22,333 bases of DNA, from IMG/VR virus record IMGVR_UViG_3300045413_000018, positions 1 to 22,333 of that record. One strand, 5' to 3'. The translations under genes and the position numbers were made by a program. Below are positions 16,221 through 22,312 of this stretch, in pieces (the first letter of the stretch is position 1; each line of letters starts with the position of its first letter). The notes under the pieces are model-generated. The model had not been told where the DNA came from and did not search any database. It saw only the letters and a program-made list of their open reading frames with translations. Source of the stretch: a virus.

Positions 16221-17718
16221 AGCGAACCTTCCTCTCTCCGTTCTCTGCATCGCTCTCTGCCCAGTACTCTAGGCCGAATGTACGCTTGCGGAATGGAATA
16301 ACCACCTTCCCGAGATTGGGACGACGCGAGAGAGCGTACTTTAGAGCGTCTAAAAAGTGGTCATTCTTGTCTACCGGCTCATCTTCGAGGAACTCCCCGT
16401 CCTTTTTCTTCCACATATACGTTCCAAACTCATCCACGATGAACTGGAGATGAGAAGAGAAGTAGATGTGTGGAGCATTGTCTCCACCGTAGAACGGATT
16501 TGTGTGATGACGAGTCCTTGTTAGGTATTGTCTGATCTTTGTGATGCCTGGGATGACGGCATTATCACCCTTCCCCATCCTGATGTCCACTTCGAGGAAG
16601 AGATCGGCGACTGTCTGTGAGAGAATCTGCCGACTTCCCGGTTTCTTCTTGAAGATGTCAGGATCGGCGGTGATTATCCCGTCTCTATCGATCCCCCACT
16701 TGTCTCTGATCTTCGTGATCTCCTTCGCCTGATCATCGATCTCGAAATTCGCCTTGTGGAAGCCGTCAACGATGAAGAGGTTGTTGTCAGCATCGACAAG
16801 AATGAGAATGTAGCAGGACGGAGACACGATTCCGTAGTCGTATCCCTCAACGACGACGAGACGGACGTGCTCTCCACGAAGACGAGTGACGACTTTCTGC
16901 ATAAGACCGGGATCGATCATATGCACTTGCTCGTCAAACTGATCGTAGACCAGTCCCTCGTATGCTCCCCACTTACCGAGAAGGAAACGCTCCTTCATCT
17001 GGCCCGTGTAGCTCGCTTCGAGTGATGCGATGTAGTCTTGTGGGAGATTCTCCTTGTTCTCGTAGGTCGATCCCTCAAAGAGTTCGATCTGAGGATGACC
17101 CTCAACGTCCACAATCAAGAATGGATTCTTGATCTTCGCCTTGTAATCGTGGACAGGCTTGATGATCCGCTTGTAGAGCCAGTTTCTCGTCGGGTTTGAG
17201 GTGATGATCAAGAAACGCGGACCAGTCAGCGGCATCTTTGTATCGGTGCCGACGTATCGAGTTGATCCACGCAGACGACCAAGGAGATCGAGGAAGTCTT
17301 TGTGCTCGAACTCTGGGTCTTCCATCTGATCAACGACGATCAAGTCGTAAGTGGCAGACAGAAGGTTCGATGATGTGTCTTGCTCACTCGAACCTTGCTG
17401 CGACACGTAGCGGAAGTTGATCACGCTTCCGTTCTCAAGCACGACGTTGTTGGGCTTGTCGGTCTTCCTCTTGATCCAAGACCTCGGACACCACTTGAGG
17501 AACTCAGCCTTGAGCGTGTCTTCCAGCTTCGGGTACGTGGAGCGAGCGAGAAGAGCATTCATGCCAGGATATTCCTGAGCGAGAATGAGCGTCTTGATCG
17601 CAGCGGCACTAGTCTTGCCGTTGGCGTAACCTCCTCCATAGAACTGAATCTTCGCGTGTGATGCGAGGAACCGTTCTTGGAGAGAGCCTTCCCGTACCTT
17701 GAAGGAAGGAGCACGCAT
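16213..17718 (-). CDS. terL: Terminase large subunit
   Basis: The product is 501 aa. ATG 17718 overlaps the preceding stop as TGATG. The ATPase domain has a Walker A-like loop GGGYANGKTS (28-37), a Walker B LIVVDQMEDPE (126-136), and a coupling motif ITSNPT (172-177). Gln replaces the usual Glu right after the Walker B Asp, with Glu at 133; related terminases are known with DQxEE. The nuclease domain shows the expected acidic residues: GYDYG (D294), ADPD (D352) and NDHFLDALKYA (D453/D457). Together these match headful or cos-type packaging motors, which pump DNA into the procapsid and cut concatemers. It directly precedes the portal gene. Confidence 0.93.
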   Translation of the reverse strand: MRAPSFKVREGSLQERFLASHAKIQFYGGGYANGKTSAAAIKTLILAQEYPGMNALLARSTYPKLEDTLKAEFLKWCPRSWIKRKTDKPNNVVLENGSVINFRYVSQQGSSEQDTSSNLLSATYDLIVVDQMEDPEFEHKDFLDLLGRLRGSTRYVGTDTKMPLTGPRFLIITSNPTRNWLYKRIIKPVHDYKAKIKNPFLIVDVEGHPQIELFEGSTYENKENLPQDYIASLEASYTGQMKERFLLGKWGAYEGLVYDQFDEQVHMIDPGLMQKVVTRLRGEHVRLVVVEGYDYGIVSPSCYILILVDADNNLFIVDGFHKANFEIDDQAKEITKIRDKWGIDRDGIITADPDIFKKKPGSRQILSQTVADLFLEVDIRMGKGDNAVIPGITKIRQYLTRTRHHTNPFYGGDNAPHIYFSSHLQFIVDEFGTYMWKKKDGEFLEDEPVDKNDHFLDALKYALSRRPNLGKVVIPFRKRTFGLEYWAESDAENGERKVRYG

Positions 17719-18050
17719 CAGACTAAGAAGTCACCGAAGCCGATGACACACGTTGTCGATGCTCCAGATGCGATCAGCGAGAGAGTCTGATTTCCATCTC
17801 GGACGGAGAAGTTGACCTCCTGCCCCGGAGCAATCACGACATCGTAGGCAGAAGTTGTCGCTGTCGTTCCCTGCCTGACGTAGATGAGCTGAGAGGCGTG
17901 GTAGTTTCTGATGTTGCAGAAACGACCTTTAGGAAGCGACCCCATGAAAGAGTTCGCTGGTCCCGAAGGATGGATTTTTGGGATCAATACGTCGGAAGCC
18001 GACGCCCCAATCGATGCTGTCTGGGATGTGTTCGTGATGAACGCCGTCAT
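17718..18050 (-). CDS. Hypothetical small structural-type protein
   Basis: The product is 110 aa. ATG 18050 has a very good AGGAGAG site (18062-18056) 5 nt upstream. A TAG in the same frame lies at 18065-18063, just before that site. The sequence is Thr/Ser/Ala-rich with beta-like strands (FCNIRNYHASQLIYVRQG; DVVIAPGQEVNFSVRDGNQTLSLIAS; TTCVIGFGDFLV), like small phage head or tail decoration proteins. No family is recognised. The first 41 codons overlap, in another frame, the 3' end of the upstream DUF115-like gene (122 nt). The stop is shared with the terL start (TGATG). Confidence 0.72.
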   Translation of the reverse strand: MTAFITNTSQTASIGASASDVLIPKIHPSGPANSFMGSLPKGRFCNIRNYHASQLIYVRQGTTATTSAYDVVIAPGQEVNFSVRDGNQTLSLIASGASTTCVIGFGDFLV

Positions 18051-19035
18051 GACCGCTCTCCTCTAAGAGTTTGTTACGAAGGTTAGGATCGAGATGTAGA
18101 TGATGTAGTGCTGCCCAATCTGGGAGCAGCCCTCTTCCGATGAAGTTTACACGGAACTCCGGAGGGAATCTTCCCTCTTTTTGGGCGTTTAGAAGTGTTC
18201 CAAGTTCATGAGCCGCATCTTCTAGCTGCACGAACATTGGACTGTTCGTGACGTAGCGATGGATCAACTTCAACCTCGTCTCGGGATCAGACAGTCCCAC
18301 AGTGATCTTCATCGCTTCAATCTTCACGTTCTTCTTCTTAGCTTCAACGTGAAGATCATCACCGCTGTAGCAAGAGTCGAACCCTGCGAGGACCGTCTCT
18401 GTGAACCACATATAGTTGGGATTCGCGAGACGAAGGAAGCGGAGACCAGTAGTTGATCCACCACCGATGAGATGACTTGGATCAATCTCGCACAAGTCGG
18501 CGAGAATGTCCGGATTGTCGTCTCCCTGATAGTTGTGGACGACAGAGACCTTGAAGTCCTTCAGTTTGTCGAAGACATTCTGGTCGCAGTAAGAGCCAAC
18601 GAGGTACTCGGTCTCTTCTCTCGGTGTGAAGTAGTCACCTACCCACTGTCGAGAGTCGGTTAGGTACATGATGTCTACAGGAATGCCGTTGTCGAAGAGG
18701 AAGTCGTGAGCTGTGTTGACTGCTCCGATGACCGCTCCCTGTAGATGCATCCTTCTTATCCACTCGATGTCCTTCCGCAAAGAAGGCCCTGAGCCACATA
18801 TAATAAGTGTCTGACCGAGACCGACCTTGATGAACTTGTCGATCCCTGGATACTCCTGGCTTCTCTTCGCAATCCTGAAAGCTCTCTCTAGTTTACCCTC
18901 GTCTCCTGCATCGAGAGGATTTACGATTGAGATTCCCAAGCCAGTACTGAATTCATACTCATTAGAGAAGACGAGTCCTTCATTCATTTTCTTCCTGATT
19001 TTCAGTCTGAGCGCAGTATCGTCCATTGCCTTCAT
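17929..19035 (-). CDS. DUF115/MptE-like protein (sialyltransferase-like fold), inserted between terS and terL
   Basis: The product is 368 aa, with ATG 19035 overlapping the terS stop as ATGA. After about 70 residues comes the nucleotide-binding motif LIICGSGPSLRKDI (77-90), then GAVNTAHDFLFDNGIPVD (104-121) and YLTD (124-127). GGGSTTGLRFLRLANPNYMWF and LAGFDSCYSG (191-224) follow. The order G(S/N)GPSL, then D, then a Thr/Gly-rich helix start, then a Gly-Phe-Asp strand is what I know from DUF115/MptE-like proteins. Those are related to the GT42 sialyltransferase/Maf glycosyltransferase group, which would use an activated sugar or similar nucleotide. The substrate here is unknown. The C-terminal ~40 residues after LLPDWAALHHLHLDPNL overlap the next gene and may not be authentic. 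Confidence 0.72.
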   Translation of the reverse strand: MKAMDDTALRLKIRKKMNEGLVFSNEYEFSTGLGISIVNPLDAGDEGKLERAFRIAKRSQEYPGIDKFIKVGLGQTLIICGSGPSLRKDIEWIRRMHLQGAVIGAVNTAHDFLFDNGIPVDIMYLTDSRQWVGDYFTPREETEYLVGSYCDQNVFDKLKDFKVSVVHNYQGDDNPDILADLCEIDPSHLIGGGSTTGLRFLRLANPNYMWFTETVLAGFDSCYSGDDLHVEAKKKNVKIEAMKITVGLSDPETRLKLIHRYVTNSPMFVQLEDAAHELGTLLNAQKEGRFPPEFRVNFIGRGLLPDWAALHHLHLDPNLRNKLLEESGHDGVHHEHIPDSIDWGVGFRRIDPKNPSFGTSELFHGVAS

Positions 19036-19616
19036 CCCTCCAGTGTTGGCAAGTCTTTAGAAGATTCACGCTTGATGAACTCTATTTTGAGGCCGCCAGC
19101 CACACTAATACGGTGTTGCACGATGTCAGCGGGACGGTAGCCAGCACGGTCAAGAACATCCTGAGCAGCACGAAGAGCGATGTCATCTTCTGCATTGTTC
19201 ATGACCTCGTAGACTTTATCGACCGCTCCTTTGCTCATTGCAGCGAAACGGAGTCGCATGTCCTCGCTGTTCATGTCGAGGATTGACTCAGCGAGTTTGT
19301 CTCGAAGTTGTGTGTAGACGGAAGAGCCGACGACAGTATCGAACTGAGATTGAGTGATCCCGAGTGCCTTGATGATCTCCTGCTGTGGAAGACCGATCAA
19401 CGAGTAGCAGAGAGCCGCAGCAACTCCGTTCAACTTCTTGGGTTCAACCGAGAAGTCTTCAAGACGGTTCGTAGTCGGGACATGATTATAAGTAGACGCG
19501 GGCAGAGAGTCCTTGTTGGGAGTCTCTGCCCGATCTCTTATGATCTTCCCGCTTGCTGTGGAGATTCGGGTTCCATCAGCAAGCTCGATCTCTTGGATTG
19601 GAGCGATCTCGTTCAT
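19032..19616 (-). CDS. terS: Terminase small subunit candidate
   Basis: The product is 194 aa from ATG 19616-19614, which overlaps the upstream stop as ATGA; an ATG 24 codons earlier, inside the preceding gene, is less likely. Residues about 63-103 look like a helix-turn-helix of the phage terminase type (VAAALCYSLIGLPQQ, then IIKALGITQSQFDTVV). A second helical part follows at about 130-161 (AVDKVYEVMNNAEDDIALRAAQDVLDRAGYR), an arrangement common in small terminase subunits. It would recognise packaging DNA and regulate TerL. The assignment rests on the HTH and on lying upstream of terL, from which it is separated by two other genes. Confidence 0.68.
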   Translation of the reverse strand: MNEIAPIQEIELADGTRISTASGKIIRDRAETPNKDSLPASTYNHVPTTNRLEDFSVEPKKLNGVAAALCYSLIGLPQQEIIKALGITQSQFDTVVGSSVYTQLRDKLAESILDMNSEDMRLRFAAMSKGAVDKVYEVMNNAEDDIALRAAQDVLDRAGYRPADIVQHRISVAGGLKIEFIKRESSKDLPTLEG

Positions 19617-20329
19617 TTTCTCGTTTGAACGGCTACGTTCCGTCGTAGGTAATCTTTGAGTAACGACGGTTGGTACTTCATATACCATTTCACTAACGGC
19701 CCAATACCGAACGGAAGCATCTCGGGACTGAAGTCGCTATTCGAAGAACCTTTGAGGTATTTAGCGATGATCTCGTCGTTCATTGATTCATTCGAAGCGT
19801 TCTGAATCGAGAAAGGAGCAGTGTTGTATTTGTTCAGTGTGGTAGTTTCTGTATCCTCATCCGGGTCTTCTCCTCCTTCTCCTTGACTCTTAACAGGAGG
19901 AGCTTTCCTCAAGTCATCCTCGTATCCCCAAGCAGCATCAAAGACGGCTTGAAGTTCGTCACTTCTCCCTTCGTCTTTCATCCCGATAGGAGAACGACTC
20001 ATGATTGCTCCATCTTCATCATTGCCGATAGTATCCGGCTTCGAAGGAGGAACGGTCTTGAGGATGTCTTCCTCGGTCTTCTGTGCTCTCTCCTTGTTCT
20101 TAGGAGCAGCGTCCATCAGCCGATTCACATTGTCGTTCGTCCATCCGTCGTACTTGGAGATAAGATCGGACACTCCTCCGAGTTGAGGACGAGGACCAAA
20201 GTCTACTGGGACTCTGTTCTTGGTGTATTCCACATCCTTCATACTCTTTCTCTTGTTGCTCTTGTCCATAAGAGCAGTACCGCCAATGAGAGCGGCAAGA
20301 CCGGCTAAAGCTGGAGCAAAGAAAGCCAT
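19613..20329 (-). CDS. Hypothetical protein, N-terminal hydrophobic segment
   Basis: The product is 238 aa, with ATG 20329 preceded by AGGAGA. The first ~22 residues (MAFFAPALAGLAALIGGTAL) form a hydrophobic segment that could be a membrane anchor or a virion ejection-type N-terminus, followed by a basic stretch (KSNKRKSMKDVEYTKNR). The rest is polar, Asp/Glu/Lys-rich and probably disordered over about residues 80-165 (GEGGEDPDEDTETTT). It ends in a region with GIGPLVKWYMKYQPSLLKDYLRR. I recognise no family. It lies at the start of the late operon, upstream of terS, and its stop overlaps the terS ATG. Confidence 0.7.
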   Translation of the reverse strand: MAFFAPALAGLAALIGGTALMDKSNKRKSMKDVEYTKNRVPVDFGPRPQLGGVSDLISKYDGWTNDNVNRLMDAAPKNKERAQKTEEDILKTVPPSKPDTIGNDEDGAIMSRSPIGMKDEGRSDELQAVFDAAWGYEDDLRKAPPVKSQGEGGEDPDEDTETTTLNKYNTAPFSIQNASNESMNDEIIAKYLKGSSNSDFSPEMLPFGIGPLVKWYMKYQPSLLKDYLRRNVAVQTRK

Positions 20330-20347
20330 GTTTGTTCTCCTAAGAAA

Positions 20348-20383
20348 GAAGGAGAGAGCCGCCTTCCAACGACTCTCTCCTTC
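20348..20383 (-). terminator. Intrinsic terminator-like hairpin on the leftward transcript
   Basis: On the - strand a 14-bp stem (one G-U pair; arms 20370-20383 and 20348-20361) closes an 8-nt loop and is followed by TTTCTTAGG. This is a fair rho-independent terminator downstream of the 123-aa gene and upstream of the 238-aa gene. Its stem core is GGAGAGAG/CTCTCTCC. The T-run is short, so termination is likely partial. On the + strand no T-run follows. Confidence 0.55.
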
Positions 20384-20408
20384 GCATGATCCTGTGACTA
20401 GAGGGGGA

Positions 20409-20426
20409 GTGTCTGGGGGGAGACAC
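20409..20426. repeat. Small hairpin just after the first late gene
   Basis: Perfect 6-bp inverted repeat GTGTCT/AGACAC with a six-G loop (+ strand), immediately downstream of the 20431-20429 stop. It precedes the larger terminator-like hairpin on the - strand. No T-run follows, so it is a secondary structure only. Confidence 0.45.
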
Positions 20427-20428
20427 GT

Positions 20429-20800
20429 TTAAGTCAATGCAGGACCACCATTCCCTGACAAGTCGGCGGGGAAGCTCGGTCGAGTCTTCATTGTCGCGAT
20501 CTCATTGATCGTGTTCGAGTTGCTTGTCGAGTTCGCCGCGAGAGTCGTGATCGTCTGACTCTCAATCGTTCGAACTCCACCGAGTTGACCAGCATCCGAG
20601 TCAACTTGCTGCACTCGCTTGTTCGTCACGCTACCTGTCGTGGAACCTGATGCAGTGATGAGGTCTACGATCTGATCTCGCAGTGCTTTCGCGGTCTTTC
20701 CGTTACGAACCCGCACGAAGAGCTGTGAAATCCCAGGACGCCGGTTGTTCAGGAGTGAATAACCACCTGATCCCCAGAAGTCCGCGTAGAAAGCTGCCAT
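20429..20800 (-). CDS. Hypothetical protein, first gene of the late operon
   Basis: The product is 123 aa, with ATG 20800 preceded by GAGAGGA about 8 nt upstream. The N-terminus is aromatic and Gly-rich (MAAFYADFWGSGGYSLLNN). A helical segment follows (GKTAKALRDQIVDLITASG), then Thr/Ser/Asn-rich repeats (VRTIESQTITTLAANSTSNSNTINEIAT) and a C-terminal LSGNGGPALT. The final GNGG-type ending and the Thr-rich middle are seen in small phage structural proteins, but I assign no family. It is the gene closest to the large intergenic region and would be the first translated on the leftward transcript. Two hairpins follow it, so its expression may be set apart from the rest. Confidence 0.7.
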   Translation of the reverse strand: MAAFYADFWGSGGYSLLNNRRPGISQLFVRVRNGKTAKALRDQIVDLITASGSTTGSVTNKRVQQVDSDAGQLGGVRTIESQTITTLAANSTSNSNTINEIATMKTRPSFPADLSGNGGPALT

Positions 20801-20960
20801 GTTCGTGTCCTCTCATGGAAGGGTGAAGGAATCCCCACCGATTTTCCCCCGGCGGGGGGTATCCCCATTTTAGAAACAAAAACGGAAAAAGCAAGAGAGA
20901 AGGGGGGTGCCTTTCTTTCTTATATAGTAGAAGGGACGAAAGAAAGTAACACGAACACAC

Positions 20961-21027
20961 GAAATGGGTGAACAGGCCCCACGAGGAGCGAAGCTCCTCG
21001 ACCATCATCGATGTCCCGAACCATTTC
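20961..21027. repeat. Stem-loop: 8-bp perfect hairpin nested in an outer 7-bp pair
   Basis: CGAGGAGC-GAA-GCTCCTCG (20982-21000) is a perfect 8-bp stem with a GAA triloop. Outside it GAAATGG (20961-20967) can pair with CCATTTC (21021-21027). It would lie in the leader of the leftward late transcript, about 160-200 nt before the first start codon. No T-run follows on either strand, so I do not call it a terminator. Confidence 0.55.
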
Positions 21028-21186
21028 ACCACATAGATCACCACATACCACACATAGAACACGATAGAACGCAGAAGCTCACAACTCATCACGACTTCCA
21101 CCCGGTTCCCCTCTCTTTATGTAGATAGAAGAAAGAAAGACACAGGGATCACCTGGAGATGGTCGATTGCACCTCCTTCGATCTTA

Positions 21187-21195
21187 TTTATACCA
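21187..21195 (-). promoter_or_regulatory. Possible leftward extended -10 element
   Basis: On the - strand the sequence reads TGGTATAAA, a TGn-TATAAT-like extended -10. No good TTGACA lies 16-18 nt upstream. It could start the leftward late transcript with a roughly 380-nt leader. A second TATATA at 20921-20926 is another weak possibility. The phage may use its own promoter type, so this is only a suggestion. Confidence 0.25.
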
Positions 21196-21246
21196 TTCTA
21201 CTCAGGAAAGTGCCCCCCTTTTGGGAATCGTGGGGGGGAGAGGACC

Positions 21247-21312
21247 ACAACAAGCACACAACAAGCAGATACCAAGCAGATAACAAGGAGACACCAAGCA
21301 CACACCAAGGAA
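21247..21312. repeat. Six tandem 11-bp degenerate repeats (iteron-like)
   Basis: Units begin at 21247, 21258, 21269, 21280, 21291 and 21302 with consensus A-Y-A-M-CAAG-S-A-S (for example ACAACAAGCAC, ATACCAAGCAG, ACACCAAGGAA). CAAG recurs exactly every 11 bp, about one helical turn, so all sites face the same side of DNA. Two further units in the same 11-bp phase occur at about 21550-21570 (ACAAGCAAATAACAAGG). Arrays like this usually bind an initiator or repressor protein. Confidence 0.7.
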
Positions 21313-21428
21313 CAAACGGAGTTCGCTGCTAGATCAGCGTCTTACCCACCACTCCCTTTGCTTTCTACATAGTAGTCAGTGTGTGTTGTACCTTCATGTG
21401 TTCTTCCTTCTACATCGTATGGGCGTCC

Positions 21429-21497
21429 CCTCGTCGGACTTCTCACGAAGCCGACGAGGTCAGGCTCTCGTCGCCGCCCAAGAGCGGCGATGGAGCC
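21429..21497. repeat. Two adjacent strong hairpins
   Basis: The first pairs CCTCGTCGG (21429-21437) with CCGACGAGG (21451-21459), and inside it CTTC with GAAG around a TCAC loop. The second pairs TCGCCGC (21471-21477) with GCGGCGA (21484-21490), extended after an internal loop by GGCTC (21463-21467) with GAGCC (21493-21497). Both are GC-rich with no T-run after them. They could be part of a folded RNA or protein-binding sites. Confidence 0.6.
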
Positions 21498-21570
21498 CCG
21501 TCCCCAAGAGGCCGGGTCTCCACCCTAAAGGGCTTCGATCCTTGACGCGAACAAGCAAATAACAAGGTGT

Positions 21571-21683
21571 CGATATTGCGTCGAGGAGAGTGACTCGTCT
21601 TCGGGTCCTCCCCATGTTTTATTTTTAATCGCAGTATGGGGACCCCCCCCTACAGCCTTCGTCTTTCTCCTGCCGCAATATCG
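21571..21683. repeat. 10-bp inverted repeat enclosing a second stem
   Basis: CGATATTGCG (21571-21580) and CGCAATATCG (21674-21683) are perfect inverted copies about 93 bp apart. Between them GGGT...CCCCAT (21603-21615) pairs with ATGGGGACCC (21636-21645) around an AT-rich loop (GTTTTATTTTTAATCGCAGT). The AT-rich loop within nested stems is origin-like, which is inference. Confidence 0.55.
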
Positions 21684-21689
21684 AACGCA

Positions 21690-21736
21690 TTGGGCGATGG
21701 GAGATGCACTCCCGTATCCGCCCTCCCATCGCCCAA
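21690..21736. repeat. 14-bp perfect inverted repeat
   Basis: TTGGGCGATGGGAG (21690-21703) and CTCCCATCGCCCAA (21723-21736) are perfect complements with a 19-nt loop. In addition GGGAG...CTCCC inside the loop can compete for pairing. No T-run follows on either strand. It is the longest perfect stem in the intergenic region. Confidence 0.65.
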
Positions 21737-21822
21737 GGCTTTGTATAACAAACAAGTGTCCTAAAACGTACCACAGGACCGCAAGTTCCCGCTGTCAAGA
21801 CCGGCGGGGGAGCATGAACAAA

Positions 21823-21853
21823 CTTTTAATGCGGGAATAAACCGCATTAAAAG
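21823..21853. repeat. 12-bp perfect inverted repeat, AT-rich base
   Basis: CTTTTAATGCGG (21823-21834) and CCGCATTAAAAG (21842-21853) with loop GAATAAA. The T4/A4 at the stem base give a terminator-like shape for both strands, though only TTTG follows on the - strand. It could equally be an operator for a dimeric repressor. Confidence 0.6.
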
Positions 21854-21884
21854 CGCGACTGCATCGAGTAGTTGGAGAGGGGAA

Positions 21885-21935
21885 GAGTTCGCTGACCGTC
21901 GCGGCTTCGCTTTGTCACCCCCGCCGCGAGAACTC
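21885..21935. repeat. Hairpin with 7-bp and 6-bp stems
   Basis: TCGCGGC (21899-21905) pairs with GCCGCGA (21923-21929), and outside it GAGTTC (21885-21890) pairs with GAACTC (21930-21935), leaving an 8-nt bulge on the left. The loop is 17 nt. It lies inside the long inverted repeat. Confidence 0.5.
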
Positions 21936-22058
21936 ATACTTATTCTTTTTGCTTCGCAGTTCTTTTGAATGAGTTGTCTTGACAGCTCGCGGTCCTGTGG
22001 TCCTGCGGATGAGTCATGTCAATCCAGGCAGACAAACCAAGCAAAAGGAGTGCGTATC

Positions 22059-22307
22059 ATGGAATCGTGTGTATCAATCATCGTCACAGCATCGCTGCCG
22101 AATTCGGATCGAGTTCGCTTCTATCGTGAGTACTTCCTCTCTCCGTTCGAGCATTACAGCAGGAATGGGCGTGGTGAGATCACGCTCAAGTACAGAGTGC
22201 AGCGTGCGATGCAGCGTCGGGTGACGATGCTGAACTACCGCGCTCGTTCACTGAAGAAGCGCGCTGTCTTCAAGTTCCATATCAGAGATCGGAAAGGGGG
22301 GGAGTGA
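22059..22307 (+). CDS. Small basic hypothetical protein, first rightward gene
   Basis: The product is 82 aa from ATG 22059, chosen over an upstream in-frame ATG at 21969 because AAAGGAG lies about 9 nt before it. The protein is basic and Arg-rich (VRFYREYFLSPFEHYSRNGRG; YRVQRAMQRRVTMLNYRARSLKKRAVFKFHIRDRKGGE). It has no membrane segment and no recognisable domain. It is the first gene transcribed away from the late operon, so it probably belongs to the early or replication side. Its charge would allow nucleic-acid binding, but that is only suggestive. A G-run containing GGGGAG near its end serves the next gene. Confidence 0.72.
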   Translation: MESCVSIIVTASLPNSDRVRFYREYFLSPFEHYSRNGRGEITLKYRVQRAMQRRVTMLNYRARSLKKRAVFKFHIRDRKGGE

Positions 22308-22312
22308 CCGCC

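Larger units (their letters stand above)
21771..22000. repeat. Long imperfect inverted repeat enclosing two hairpins
   Basis: CCACAGGACCGC (21771-21782) plus GCTGTCAAGAC (21791-21801) are matched in reverse by GTCTTGACAGC (21976-21986) plus GCGGTCCTGTGG (21989-22000). That gives 23 paired bases with a small asymmetric internal loop. The 174 bp between contain a perfect 12-bp hairpin (21823-21853) and a 7+6-bp hairpin (21885-21935). The right arm ends about 58 bp before the rightward gene. The whole can fold as a three-way junction. Confidence 0.68.
20801..22058. other. Divergent intergenic control region, no convincing gene
   Basis: These 1,258 bp lie between the leftward late block and the rightward gene at 22059. 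Open frames here look like chance frames: no good ribosome sites and biased composition. It holds an 11-bp tandem repeat array (21247-21312), many inverted repeats (listed separately), and runs of 5-8 G or C at several places (20826-20860, 20911, 21213, 21232, 21642, 21806, 21917). A replication origin, promoter/operator region, structured leader RNA or packaging site are all possible. I cannot choose between them from sequence alone. Confidence 0.7.

Noticed and set aside
20921-20926. TATATA as a leftward -10 box
   Set aside because: The -35 region 17 bp upstream is poor (TTACTT) and there is no extended -10; kept only as a mention.
20703-21101. 132-aa leftward open frame with several hydrophobic stretches
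   Set aside because: It overlaps the supported 123-aa gene out of frame, has poor start context, and reads through a low-complexity leader with a C/G-run; it looks like a chance frame.
21213-21238. C6/G7 inverted repeat as a terminator
   Set aside because: No T-run follows on either strand, so it is only a pair of homopolymer tracts.
21247-21312. CRISPR array
   Set aside because: Units are 11 bp and directly tandem with no spacers; not CRISPR.
21500-21560. Possible tRNA T-arm-like sequence (GGCTTCGATCC)
   Set aside because: No matching 5-bp T stem, and no D-arm, anticodon arm or acceptor stem around it.
21979-22007. Perfect TTGACA as a rightward -35 box
   Set aside because: No -10-like hexamer lies 16-18 bp downstream (CCTGCG there). 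The TTGACA is part of the long inverted repeat.
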